Part shown: positions 1-7,957 of the stretch, one piece after another
Layout: each line of letters opens with the position of its first letter
Position numbering within the stretch: position 1 is the first letter of the stretch
DNA from: Aggregatibacter actinomycetemcomitans
GTDB taxonomy: Bacteria > Pseudomonadota > Gammaproteobacteria > Enterobacterales > Pasteurellaceae
DNA: 38,146 bases
Direction: 5' to 3'
Assembly (NCBI RefSeq): GCF_003130205.1
Contig: NZ_NRDF01000016.1
Coordinates: 1-38,146 of the forward strand
Notes under the pieces: generated by a model
Told to the model about the DNA's origin: nothing
The model's database searches: none
Seen by the model: only the letters and a program-made list of their open reading frames with translations
Translations under genes and position numbers: made by a program

Positions 1-80
1 TACCGAACTCAGAAGTGAAATGCCGTAATGCCGATGGTAGTGTGGGGTATCCCCATGTGAGAGTAGGTCACCGCCAAGCC
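1..80 (+). rRNA. rrf: 5S ribosomal RNA, 3' part
   Basis: The first 80 bases match the second half of bacterial 5S rRNA, including the conserved CCGAACTCAGAAGTGAAA stretch and the GAGAGTAGG block of the 3' helix. The 5' third lies outside the window, so this is the last gene of an rRNA operon transcribed left to right. The end near base 80 is set by homology and by the terminator that begins at 89. Confidence 0.95.
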
Positions 81-88
81 TGATAGGG

Positions 89-118
89 AGCCCTGATGTG
101 AGAGCATCGGGGCTTTTT
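89..118 (+). terminator. rRNA operon intrinsic terminator
   Basis: A 10-bp stem (AGCCCTGATG at 89-98, CATCGGGGCT at 105-114, one G-T wobble) with a 6-base loop runs into five T residues at 114-118, directly after the 5S rRNA. Confidence 0.9.
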
Positions 119-224
119 GTTTTTGGGTAGGGTAAACGGGATTGGAATTTGGGGTTATGAAGAAGGTTCTGATTTATGGGACAGGTAAATAAACCTAAGT
201 TAAATATTGGGTTCTTTTGAATTT

Positions 225-512
225 ATGAACAAAAAATACATTTTTTGCCAACACCGTCTGATTCAAAAAGTATGGCTCATAAAACCATCTTCAGCGCTAT
301 AAATGCCCGCATTGCAATAAAGTGTTTTCTTTTAAAATAAACTTAATCCAACATAAATTTGGGAAGATTATGCGGATTGCTATTCGGTAAGAGCCTGAAA
401 TGTTATCTTGATAAAGCGCCTAAAACCACGCTAAATCCCCCCTGAATATCCTTACTGACACCACTTTCTTTTGTTGGGATTTTTACGTGCTCGCGCTTTT
501 AAAAAGAGCATT
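225..512 (+). pseudogene. Decayed transposase fragment (copy A)
   Basis: This fills most of the gap between the 5S rRNA and mogA. No open frame survives, but pieces in different frames read like a DDE transposase with an N-terminal zinc ribbon. From 225 an ATG frame begins MNKKYIFCQHRLIQ. Bases 281-390 read NHLQRYKCPHCNKVFSF. The next frame gives an IWEDYA block near 355-375. Further on comes GKSLKCYLDKAPKT, and bases 456-500 read TDTTFFCWDFYVLAL, which resembles the region around the first catalytic aspartate of such enzymes. At least two frameshifts and several stops are present, so it is dead. The order of motifs matches one transposase read 5' to 3'. The exact IS family is not certain; the pattern resembles elements labelled IS1249-like. 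A related remnant lies at 22315-22678. Bases 119-224 and 513-528 hold nothing else I can name. Confidence 0.6.
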
Positions 513-528
513 ATATTTTTAACGGTGC

Positions 529-1110
529 TTAATCACGACAGGCGGATTTGGGTCTGAAGCTGACAATAACGTCGGGCTTGGTGTCGATGTATAAGCCGTT
601 AATAAGTTGCAGGCAGTACGGTACGGCGCTGAAAATCCCTTTCACCAGAACATTGCCCTGTTCGTCTTTTACCCCTTCCAGGGTCTCTTTGATGGCTTTC
701 GGTTGTCCGGGTAGATTTAAAATGAGGCTTTCTTTGCGAATGACGCCCACTTGGCGGGAGAGAATTGCCGTCGGCACAAAATGCAGGCTGACCTGTCGCA
801 TTTGTTCGCCGAAACCGGGCATTTCACGGTCGGCAACGGCGAGGGTGGCGTCCGGGGTCACGTCGCGTTTTGCCGGTCCCGTGCCGCCCGTGGTCAGCAC
901 CAAATGGCAATGCAGCTCATCCACCAATTCGCACAGGGTGCGTTCGATTTCCGCCTGTTCGTCGGGAATGAGGCGTTCCACCACCTCGAAAGAATCCGCC
1001 AACGCCTGTTGTAACCAATTGCGTAATTCGGGTATGCCCTGATCCGGATAAATCCCTTGTGATGCCCGATCGGAGACGGACACTAAACCAATCTTTAAAA
1101 GTGCGGTCAT
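529..1110 (-). CDS. mogA: Molybdopterin adenylyltransferase MogA
   Basis: MogA adenylates molybdopterin with ATP before molybdate insertion in molybdenum cofactor synthesis, in the cytoplasm. The 193-residue product has the MoCF-binding fold: an N-terminal GLVSVSDRAS strand-loop, the nucleotide/pterin loop TTGGTGPAKRDVTPDAT near residues 73-90, and the conserved block SLILNLPGQPKAIKETLEG. Its length matches E. coli MogA (about 195). The start is supported by a GAGGG ribosome site. The first codons (M-T-A-L-L) are themselves an uptake signal (1099-1107). It lies alone between the lipid cassette and the rRNA operon, so it is probably monocistronic or at the tail of the upstream minus-strand genes. 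Confidence 0.95.
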   Translation of the reverse strand: MTALLKIGLVSVSDRASQGIYPDQGIPELRNWLQQALADSFEVVERLIPDEQAEIERTLCELVDELHCHLVLTTGGTGPAKRDVTPDATLAVADREMPGFGEQMRQVSLHFVPTAILSRQVGVIRKESLILNLPGQPKAIKETLEGVKDEQGNVLVKGIFSAVPYCLQLINGLYIDTKPDVIVSFRPKSACRD

Positions 1111-1157
1111 TTTTTCCCTCGTTTTTTAGCGCTGTTAATCATCAATTCACCGTTGAT

Positions 1158-1178
1158 CGGCAGCGATTTTAGCTGCCG
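1158..1178. other. Perfect 7-bp hairpin after the cdsA2 gene
   Basis: CGGCAGC (1158-1164) pairs with GCTGCCG (1172-1178) across a 7-base loop, just downstream of the minus-strand stop at 1190. It has no T tract on the minus strand, so it is a weak terminator candidate or a 3'-end stabilising hairpin. Confidence 0.4.
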
Positions 1179-1189
1179 TTGTGGTGCGA

Positions 1190-2119
1190 CTAGGTCCAGT
1201 AATATCGGACGACATGGAAGAAAATCGGCGCAGCAAAGCACAAGGAATCCATGCGATCCAACATACCGCCGTGTCCGCTAATCATGTTGCCCCAGTCTTT
1301 TACGCCCATGCTGCGTTTCATGGCGGACATAACCAGGCCGCCTAAAAAGCCCATCAGGCAAATCAATAAGCTCATGAGCACCGCTTGCACCGGGTTAAAC
1401 GGCGTCAGCCAATAAAGCAAGCCGCCCAGTACGCTGGCGCTTACCACGCCGCCCACAAAGCCTTCCATGGTTTTCGACGGCGACAATTTCGGCGCAATTT
1501 TGTGTTTGCCGAATAATTTGCCCCACACATATTGCAACACGTCGCTTGCCTGCACCACCAGAATCAGGAAAATCATCAGCAGTAAATTTTTGCCTTCAAA
1601 ACCGGCAATGTCCAAGGTCAGCATGGCGGGAATGTGGGAAATACAGAATACGCTGATCATCAGCGCCCACTGCACTTTGGTGGAGCGGTCCAGGAAATGC
1701 GCGGTGTCGCCCAACAGGGCGGAGAGGATCGGAAGAAACAGGAAGCCGTACACCGGAATAAAAATGGTGAACATACTGAACCAGTCGATTGCCACTAAAA
1801 TGTATTGCACGGGCAGGATGACGTAAAAACAGGCGGCAAGCGCCAAATGGTCGCCCCGGCGGATGTACAGTAACGAGAGAAATTCCCGTAATGCCATAAA
1901 GGAAATCACGAAGAATAAAAAGATGACGCCGTAAAAACCCAAGGCGGCAGCGGCGAAGATGATTAAAATCATCACCCACCAGGCATTAATGCGTGCGTTT
2001 AAGTTGTCAATCACGGCGTGCGGCGTGGACCAACCCGTTTTGAATTTTAAGCCGTAACCGATGGAAGAGGCGATAATTAAGGTGATCATTAAACCGCCGA
2101 ACAGTTTCCACATTTCCAT
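1190..2119 (-). CDS. Second CdsA-family phosphatidate cytidylyltransferase (YnbB-like)
   Basis: This 309-residue integral membrane protein carries the full CDP-diglyceride synthetase signature near its C terminus: S-x-M-K-R, K-D, then SGHGGMLDRMD at about residues 284-294. CdsA enzymes make CDP-diacylglycerol from CTP and phosphatidate at the inner membrane. About eight hydrophobic segments are visible. The window also holds the canonical cdsA at 13983-14852, so this is a paralogue; the length and setting resemble E. coli YnbB. Its ATG overlaps the stop of the upstream acyltransferase (TAATG), which implies translational coupling. With that acyltransferase and the CDP-alcohol phosphotransferase it could form a complete small phospholipid pathway. 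The family is certain; the true substrate is inferred. Confidence 0.88.
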   Translation of the reverse strand: MEMWKLFGGLMITLIIASSIGYGLKFKTGWSTPHAVIDNLNARINAWWVMILIIFAAAALGFYGVIFLFFVISFMALREFLSLLYIRRGDHLALAACFYVILPVQYILVAIDWFSMFTIFIPVYGFLFLPILSALLGDTAHFLDRSTKVQWALMISVFCISHIPAMLTLDIAGFEGKNLLLMIFLILVVQASDVLQYVWGKLFGKHKIAPKLSPSKTMEGFVGGVVSASVLGGLLYWLTPFNPVQAVLMSLLICLMGFLGGLVMSAMKRSMGVKDWGNMISGHGGMLDRMDSLCFAAPIFFHVVRYYWT

Positions 2120-2751
2120 TATGCTCTCCCCTTTTCGGTTAAATTCAAACTTAATAATGCCTGCTCGGCACGGGCTAAAAATACGGCTTTGTCTTCATCG
2201 TCACGATAAAACAACGGCTCGCCCATATATAAATCGCACAATAACGGAATCGGCACCATAAAGCCTTTCGGCAACACATTGTGCATATTGCTGATCCACA
2301 CCGGCACCATTTCCAACTGCGGATTTTGTTTCGCCAGATAATACAGCCCGCTCTTGAAGGGCCGTAACGGCAAATCGTCGTCCATTTTGCGCGTGCCTTC
2401 CGGGAAAATAATCAAGGAATGGTGCTGCAAGGCGTCGCTGATTTGTTCGGTGATGGCTTGCGGATTGTCGCCGCCGCGTTCGATCAACAACATATTAAAG
2501 ACTTTATACGCCAAGAAACGACGAATCGGACCTTTCGTCCAATAGTCCGCGCCGGCAACCGGACGGGTGTTTTTACGTATCAAATAAGGCAGGGAAACCC
2601 ACAGCAAAATAAAATCGCCGTGGCTGTTATGGTTGGCAAAATACAAGCGGTGCTTATCCGCCGATTGATGTTGCACATTTTTTTGCGCACGCACACCGGT
2701 GATAAACGAGGTGAGGCGACACAGTAGAAAATCAATGAGTTTGGCTAACAT
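2119..2751 (-). CDS. PlsC-like 1-acyl-glycerol-3-phosphate acyltransferase family protein
   Basis: This 210-residue acyltransferase has the catalytic HX4D motif as NHNSHGD (His41, Asp46) and the substrate-binding FPEGTR motif at 116-121, both typical of the PlsC/LPLAT family. Such enzymes transfer an acyl chain to a lysophospholipid or lysophosphatidate at the cytoplasmic face of the inner membrane. It is short, like PlsC itself. It sits between the CDP-alcohol phosphotransferase gene (10-bp gap) and the second cdsA gene (1-base overlap), so it should be co-expressed and may supply phosphatidate to that CdsA. The acyl acceptor cannot be read from sequence. Confidence 0.9.
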   Translation of the reverse strand: MLAKLIDFLLCRLTSFITGVRAQKNVQHQSADKHRLYFANHNSHGDFILLWVSLPYLIRKNTRPVAGADYWTKGPIRRFLAYKVFNMLLIERGGDNPQAITEQISDALQHHSLIIFPEGTRKMDDDLPLRPFKSGLYYLAKQNPQLEMVPVWISNMHNVLPKGFMVPIPLLCDLYMGEPLFYRDDEDKAVFLARAEQALLSLNLTEKGRA

Positions 2752-2761
2752 GATTGTGCTC

Positions 2762-3370
2762 CTAGAGGTTGTCCGCTTCAGCCAAGCCGGATTTAACCCG
2801 CTTTATACAAGTCATTATCAGTAGAATCACCACCGCCCAGGCTGCCCAATAAAGCCAGGCAGGTAACGCCGGGATAAAAGCATAAACCAAGCCTAATAAA
2901 CCGAATAAAAACGCACGGTCGCTTTTGCCCAACGGACCGTCATAACGGCGGGTTTTGCCTTGCACTTGCCCCAACACGCCGCAAAATTCCGTCAATGCCG
3001 AGAGCCAAATAATCAAGCCGATTTGGAACGCATCAAAGGGAAAAATCAACGCAAAAGGCAAATAAAGTGCTGCATCGGACACCACATCGGTAATTTCATT
3101 TAAGTAACCGCCCAGACGGGATTTTTGGTTAAACTCGCGTGCCAGCATACCATCAATGGCGTTCAGCGCCATGCGTACAAATAACCAAATCGGAATGAGG
3201 AGAAAAAGCCAATGATAGGCAGAAAGTGCGGTCAAAATTAGCCCTAAAATCACGGAAATGGCACAGGCGGTTAGCGTCACCTGATTGGCGGTAACGCCCC
3301 GTTGTTCCAGTTTGACGACTAAAGGGCGCAACAGATTTTGGAATTTGGGTTTGAGATCGTAAATACTCAT
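2762..3370 (-). CDS. CDP-alcohol phosphatidyltransferase family protein (YnbA-like)
   Basis: The 202-residue membrane enzyme belongs to the family that joins a CDP-linked lipid to an alcohol such as glycerol phosphate, serine or inositol. The signature reads DGMLAR, eight residues, G, three residues, then N-E-I-T-D-V-V-S-D. The first Asp of the second pair is Asn, as I recall for E. coli YnbA, which it resembles throughout. I chose the ATG that gives MSIYDLKPKF, which has AAGG upstream; an earlier in-frame start would overlap the previous gene and adds a 17-residue tail of poor character. About six membrane segments follow. The head group is unknown. An uptake signal at 3224-3232 is absorbed in the coding sequence as T-A-L-S. 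Confidence 0.87.
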   Translation of the reverse strand: MSIYDLKPKFQNLLRPLVVKLEQRGVTANQVTLTACAISVILGLILTALSAYHWLFLLIPIWLFVRMALNAIDGMLAREFNQKSRLGGYLNEITDVVSDAALYLPFALIFPFDAFQIGLIIWLSALTEFCGVLGQVQGKTRRYDGPLGKSDRAFLFGLLGLVYAFIPALPAWLYWAAWAVVILLIMTCIKRVKSGLAEADNL

Positions 3371-3380
3371 ACACTGCGCC

Positions 3381-5249
3381 TTAAGGGTTAAAAGGAAATA
3401 GAAAAGGAATGAGGAACACACTCACCAACATCACTAAGAGCGTAAACGGCACGCCGACTTTCATGAAATCTGCAAATTTATAGCCGCCGGGACCGAAGAC
3501 CATAGTATTCACCGGTGAAGAGACCGGCGTCATAAAGGCGGCGGAAGCAGCGATAGCAACGACCATCGCAAACGGCACCGGCGATAAATTCAGCTGGTGC
3601 GCCATGGTGATGGCAATCGGCGCGATCAGAATCGCCGTGGCGGTATTGGAGATAAACAAACCGACCACCGCCGTGAGAATAAACAGGCTAATTAAAATCC
3701 AGTGTTTGCCCATGCCGCCCACCAGATGCAACATTAAATCCACAATCATTGATACCCCACCGGTTCTTTGTAAGGCAAGGGAAAACGGCATCATGCCCAC
3801 AATCAGCACCAAGCTGGACCAATGTATGGATTCGTACGCGCTTTTGCTGTCCACGCAACGGAAATAACCGAGCATTAAACAGGCAATTAAGGCGGCAACC
3901 ACGTTCGGCACGAGGCGGGTAACCATTAACAACACCATCACCGCAATGCTGAGTAAGGCGTAAGGCGCTTGGCTTTGAGCGGGCACGGCACGGGTAATTT
4001 CGCTCGGGTAATTCAATACGAAGAAGTCTTTGCTGTGGCTACGCATTTGCTGAATTAATTTCCAGTCGCCCACCACTAACAACAAATCACCCGCTTTGTA
4101 CGGCATTTCCACAAAATGCCCGTCTAACACCTCGCCATCACGTTTGATGCCCACCACATTCAAGCCGTATTTGGAACGGAAACGCAACTGTTCGGTGGAT
4201 TTGCCGATACAATCGGAATCCGGCACCAAAATCAATTCCGCCATGCCGATGGAACTGGCTTGTTCGGAAAAATACTGCGCACGAATTTCCGCCCGTTCCA
4301 GGTTATATTCCGAACAAAAGGTTTCGATGTCTAATTCGGGGTCGCTGATATCCATCAACAGGATGTCTTTTTCACGCACTTCGGACGTTCCCAACGCCGC
4401 AATAAACATCGGACGAAAACGCTTCCATCGTTCGATCGCCAACACATTCAAACCGTATTTGGAACGCAAGTGCAATTCATCCAGATTTTTACCGATAATC
4501 GCGGAACCTTTTTTCACCACGAAACGCTGCGCCCGCAACTGTAAGCCGTACTCATGGATCAAATCGCTCATGGAGCGTTTATCCAGCTTGTTATTATCGG
4601 CTTCGTTGCCGGATTTCAGCCAACGGCGTGCCACCAGCATATAACCGATGCCAAGGAGCAAAATCACTAAACCGATGGGCGTAAAATCAAAGAATTTCAG
4701 GCGTATACCGGTTTCCCGCACCAGCTCGGCATTCACTACCAGGTTCGGTGCTGTGGCGATTAAGGTCAGCATACCGCTAATCAAGCCTGCCACACTGAGC
4801 GGCATCATCAGGCGTTTGGGCGAAATATTCATTTGCTGGCAAATCATTAATACCACAGGAATAAAAATTGCCACCACGCCGGTAGAACTCATAAATGCGC
4901 CGAGCCCTGCCACCGCCAGCATCATGAACACCAGCACGCGCGATTCGCTGTTATGGGAAGCTTTGAGCAGCCATTCGCTCACTTGATACGCCACGCTGGT
5001 GCGCACCAAGCCTTCCCCGACGATAAACAATAAGGCAATTAAGATGATATTCGGATCACTGAATCCGGCGAAGACTTCTTCAACGGTCAAAATACCACTG
5101 AGGCTGAATGCCAACATCACTAACATGGCGATAATGTCCATGCGGATGCGGTTGTGAATGAAAAGAATGACGGCGGTAATCAGCAACAAAACAACCCATA
5201 ACCACGGTTCCGCTTGGAATGAATTGAAGAAATGAGAGATTTGACTCAT
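3381..5249 (-). CDS. SLC13/DASS-type transporter with two internal TrkA-C (RCK_C) domains
   Basis: The 622-residue inner-membrane protein has two hydrophobic halves separated by a soluble insert at roughly residues 215-400. The insert carries two repeats of the TrkA-C type, each with a pattern like L-x-x-L-x-x-R-S-K-Y-G-L-N-V-x-x-I. The halves contain the SST/SNT-type loops of the divalent anion:sodium symporter family (SSTGVVAIFIP and SNTATAILIAP). Relatives such as E. coli YfbS are annotated as sulfate or dicarboxylate transporters, but the substrate here is unknown. The ATG at 5249 is preferred over a GTG two codons upstream because AGAGG sits at proper distance from it. It is the first gene of the lipid cassette (10-bp gap to the next). 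The link between transport and lipid synthesis is not explained. Confidence 0.85.
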   Translation of the reverse strand: MSQISHFFNSFQAEPWLWVVLLLITAVILFIHNRIRMDIIAMLVMLAFSLSGILTVEEVFAGFSDPNIILIALLFIVGEGLVRTSVAYQVSEWLLKASHNSESRVLVFMMLAVAGLGAFMSSTGVVAIFIPVVLMICQQMNISPKRLMMPLSVAGLISGMLTLIATAPNLVVNAELVRETGIRLKFFDFTPIGLVILLLGIGYMLVARRWLKSGNEADNNKLDKRSMSDLIHEYGLQLRAQRFVVKKGSAIIGKNLDELHLRSKYGLNVLAIERWKRFRPMFIAALGTSEVREKDILLMDISDPELDIETFCSEYNLERAEIRAQYFSEQASSIGMAELILVPDSDCIGKSTEQLRFRSKYGLNVVGIKRDGEVLDGHFVEMPYKAGDLLLVVGDWKLIQQMRSHSKDFFVLNYPSEITRAVPAQSQAPYALLSIAVMVLLMVTRLVPNVVAALIACLMLGYFRCVDSKSAYESIHWSSLVLIVGMMPFSLALQRTGGVSMIVDLMLHLVGGMGKHWILISLFILTAVVGLFISNTATAILIAPIAITMAHQLNLSPVPFAMVVAIAASAAFMTPVSSPVNTMVFGPGGYKFADFMKVGVPFTLLVMLVSVFLIPFLFPFNP

Positions 5250-5288
5250 AGCCACCTCTGGAATGAAGGCTTGTTATTATTGGCTGAA

Positions 5289-5888
5289 TTATAGCGATTT
5301 TAGTAATTTTTTAACAGGTGCAAAACTGCGACGATATTCCGGCAGCACGCTAAATTCCCTTAATTTTTCCAAATGTAGCTTGGTGGGATAGCCTTTGTGC
5401 TTAGCGAATTCATAGTGCGGATATTTTTTATCCAGCTCGATCATTTCCTGATCACGTGCCACTTTTGCTAAAATGGACGCGGCGCTGATTTCCGGCACCA
5501 AAGCATCGCCTTTGACGACGGCTTGCGCGGGAATCATGAGATTCGGTGGAATCCGATTGCCATCCACCAACACAAAGTGCGGTTGAATTTTCAGGTGTTT
5601 TATCGCTCGCTCCATGGCAAGCATGGACGCGTGCAAAATATTCAACTCGTCGATTTCATTCGGTTCCGCCCGCCCGAGCGCCCATGCCAACGCTTTTTGC
5701 TTAATTTCTTCTGCCAGTAATAACCGTTTCTTTTCCGAGAGTGTTTTGGAATCCGCCAGCCCTTCAACAGGATGCTGCGGATCCAAAATCACCGCCGCCG
5801 TCACCACCGCCCCCACCAAAGGACCTCGCCCTACTTCATCTACGCCAGCAATCAGTTCATAGCCTTGGGGATAGATAAATTTACTCAT
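5289..5888 (-). CDS. rnhB: Ribonuclease HII
   Basis: RNase HII cuts RNA in RNA-DNA hybrids and removes single ribonucleotides from DNA. The 199-residue product shows the [15 protein letters not shown] block with catalytic Asp17 and Glu18, [10 protein letters not shown], a further acidic residue in VDGNRI (Asp109), and [13 protein letters not shown] (Asp146). The start that gives [10 protein letters not shown] lies inside the last codons of lpxB, so the two genes overlap by 8 bases, a common sign of coupling. In E. coli dnaE follows rnhB; here the next gene is the SLC13-type transporter instead. Confidence 0.96.
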   Translation of the reverse strand: MSKFIYPQGYELIAGVDEVGRGPLVGAVVTAAVILDPQHPVEGLADSKTLSEKKRLLLAEEIKQKALAWALGRAEPNEIDELNILHASMLAMERAIKHLKIQPHFVLVDGNRIPPNLMIPAQAVVKGDALVPEISAASILAKVARDQEMIELDKKYPHYEFAKHKGYPTKLHLEKLREFSVLPEYRRSFAPVKKLLKSL

Positions 5889-7065
5889 TGTTTTGCTCCA
5901 GTAAATCAATCACTGCCTGCGCCGCCTGCTGATCGGCATCGCATTGAATCATTTTGTGCAACTCGGTGAAACGTTGAATTAAAACGTTGAGATTTTTGAC
6001 CGCACTTTCATCCGTATCCAAATATACTGACAGTTTTTCCGCCAAATTAGCCGGATTACATTCAGCCTGAATTAACTCCGGCACCAACATTTCATCCGCC
6101 AGAAGATTCGGCAGGGAAATATACTTGGTTTTCACCAAACGTTTCGCCAGGAAATAGGTGAACGGTTTCATGCGGTAGCCTACCACCATCGGTGATTTGC
6201 ATAACATGGCTTCCAATGCCGCTGTGCCTGACGCGAGTAAAGTGGCTTCGGCGGCAATCATGGCGGAGCGGGCATTGCCGTCCAATAGGATAACATCTAA
6301 ATCTGGCGCCACACGTTGTTTGATTTGTTCAAATTGCTGACAACGTTTGGCGTTAATCAACGGCACCAGAAATTGTAAATGAGGATAACGTTGACGTAAT
6401 AATTGGGCGGTTTGCAAAAAAGGCGCGGTAAGAAATTCCACTTCAGAACTGCGGCTGCCGACGAGGATGGCAAGATAACGTTGGTTTTCGTCCAGATTCA
6501 GCAAATGACAGGCTTCTGCGCGATTCGGTTTCAACGGAATAACGTCTGCCATAGTGTGCCCGATGAAACGGCAAGGCACGTTAAAGCGATCGTAAAAGGC
6601 TTTCTCAAAAGGCAAGAACGCCAGTACCAAATTGGTCGCCGCACCGATTTTATACACGCGTTTCTGACGCCACGCCCACACCGATGGGCTGACGTAATGA
6701 ATGGTTTTGATGCCGTTTTGTTTGAGTTTCAACTCCACATCCAGGTTAAAATCCGGTGCGTCGATGCCGATAAATACATCCGGTTTCAACGCCAATAATT
6801 GCTGAATAATACGGCGGCGAATTTTCAGCAGGCGTGGCAGATGTTTAAGCACCTCCACTAAGCCCATGACGGACAGTTCTTCCATATCAAACAGGCTTTC
6901 AAACCCTTCGGCAATCATACGCGATCCGCCGATGCCGATAAAACGGGCATTGGGATAACGCACTTTGAGGGATTTAACCAAACCGGCGCCGAGAATGTCA
7001 CCGGACACTTCGCCGGCAATGAGGGCGATAAGCGGGGAGTCGTTTGTTGCAATACGATCTGACAT
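5881..7065 (-). CDS. lpxB: Lipid-A-disaccharide synthase
   Basis: LpxB condenses UDP-2,3-diacylglucosamine with lipid X to give the disaccharide backbone of lipid A, at the inner face of the inner membrane. The 394-residue product has the family's [16 protein letters not shown] start, [17 protein letters not shown] and the C-terminal donor-binding stretch with ASGTAALEA and VVGYR. I use the ATG that gives MSDRIATND; a GTG nine codons upstream lies inside an uptake signal and has no better ribosome site. It follows lpxA, but an inverted uptake-signal hairpin with a T tract (7085-7121) separates them, so lpxB and rnhB may be expressed at a lower level than lpxA. Confidence 0.96.
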   Translation of the reverse strand: MSDRIATNDSPLIALIAGEVSGDILGAGLVKSLKVRYPNARFIGIGGSRMIAEGFESLFDMEELSVMGLVEVLKHLPRLLKIRRRIIQQLLALKPDVFIGIDAPDFNLDVELKLKQNGIKTIHYVSPSVWAWRQKRVYKIGAATNLVLAFLPFEKAFYDRFNVPCRFIGHTMADVIPLKPNRAEACHLLNLDENQRYLAILVGSRSSEVEFLTAPFLQTAQLLRQRYPHLQFLVPLINAKRCQQFEQIKQRVAPDLDVILLDGNARSAMIAAEATLLASGTAALEAMLCKSPMVVGYRMKPFTYFLAKRLVKTKYISLPNLLADEMLVPELIQAECNPANLAEKLSVYLDTDESAVKNLNVLIQRFTELHKMIQCDADQQAAQAVIDLLEQNNE

Positions 7066-7084
7066 ATAAAAACTCTGAAAAAAC

Positions 7085-7121
7085 GACCGCACTTTTGATG
7101 GATGAGATCAAAGTGCGGTCG
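7085..7121 (-). terminator. Inverted uptake-signal hairpin between lpxA and lpxB
   Basis: Two uptake signals in opposite orientation (7086-7094 and 7111-7119) form a stem of about 14 bp with one bulge on each side. On the minus strand it is followed at once by six T residues, the form of an intrinsic terminator, inside what should be the lpxA-lpxB operon. It may act as a partial terminator or attenuator. Confidence 0.7.
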
Positions 7122-7148
7122 GAAAATAACGCGTTTTATCTGTTGAGG

Positions 7149-7937
7149 TTAGCGAATAATGCCGCGTGTTGAACGCTTGAAAAACTCAACGAAAAAGCTG
7201 ATTGCCGATTCGGTCTCGGCAATTTGCTCAATTTCCGGCATCACTTCTTCTAATGTTTTCCCGCTGCGATAAATCATCTTGTACACATTACGAATAGTAC
7301 GCATGGTTAACTTATCAAAACCACGACGTTTCAAACCTTCAATGTTCACACCGAACGGTTGTGCATGATTGCCTTGTGCCATCACATACGGCGGGACATC
7401 CTGGCTGACCATAGAACCACCGCCCAACATCACGTGCGCGCCGATGACCACAAATTGGTGAATTGCGGACATGCCTCCCACAACGACAAAATCGTCCAGT
7501 TGCACATGGCCGGCAAGCGTAGCATTATTGGCTAAAATACAACGGTTTTTTATCAGACAATCATGCGCAATATGCACATTAATCATGAGTAAATTGTCGT
7601 CGCCGATTTTCGTCACACCACCGCCTTGTGCCGTTCCGCGATGAATGGTCACGCTTTCACGAATGCGGTTGCGGTTTCCGATCACTACACGGGTAGGTTC
7701 GCCTTGATATTTCAAGTCCTGGTTGACTTCACCGATACTGGCGAACTGATAAATTTCATTATCTTCGCCGATTTTGGTGTTACCGTTAATCACAACATGG
7801 GAATGAACAACGGTACCTTTACCGATTTTCGCAGCTTTACCGATAATGGTAAACGGACCGATGACCACGTTCTCGCCGATTTTAGCGCCTTCTTCAACGA
7901 TCGCCTGAGGATGAATTTTTGCAGTTGGGTGAATCAT
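7149..7937 (-). CDS. lpxA: UDP-N-acetylglucosamine O-acyltransferase LpxA
   Basis: LpxA starts lipid A synthesis by moving a 3-hydroxyacyl chain from acyl carrier protein to the 3-OH of UDP-GlcNAc. The 262-residue length equals E. coli LpxA when the start is set at [10 protein letters not shown]. The left-handed beta-helix hexapeptide repeats (for example [14 protein letters not shown]) fill the first two thirds. The catalytic histidine falls at position 125 in NVHIAHD. Residue 173 is Gly and residue 191 is His, the acyl-length ruler pair of E. coli, which by family knowledge suggests use of 14-carbon chains. The gene lies 20 bp after fabZ. Confidence 0.97.
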   Translation of the reverse strand: MIHPTAKIHPQAIVEEGAKIGENVVIGPFTIIGKAAKIGKGTVVHSHVVINGNTKIGEDNEIYQFASIGEVNQDLKYQGEPTRVVIGNRNRIRESVTIHRGTAQGGGVTKIGDDNLLMINVHIAHDCLIKNRCILANNATLAGHVQLDDFVVVGGMSAIHQFVVIGAHVMLGGGSMVSQDVPPYVMAQGNHAQPFGVNIEGLKRRGFDKLTMRTIRNVYKMIYRSGKTLEEVMPEIEQIAETESAISFFVEFFKRSTRGIIR

Positions 7938-7957
7938 GTTTATCCTCTTATATTGAT

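Noticed and set aside
4096-4644. Plus-strand open frame of 182 codons opposite the SLC13-type gene
   Set aside because: Composition is odd (Ser, Arg, Cys rich), with no hydrophobic or domain pattern, and it lies wholly inside a well-supported membrane protein gene.
5250-5255. GTG start two codons upstream for the SLC13-type transporter
   Set aside because: It would sit on top of the AGAGG ribosome site; the ATG at 5249 has correct spacing.
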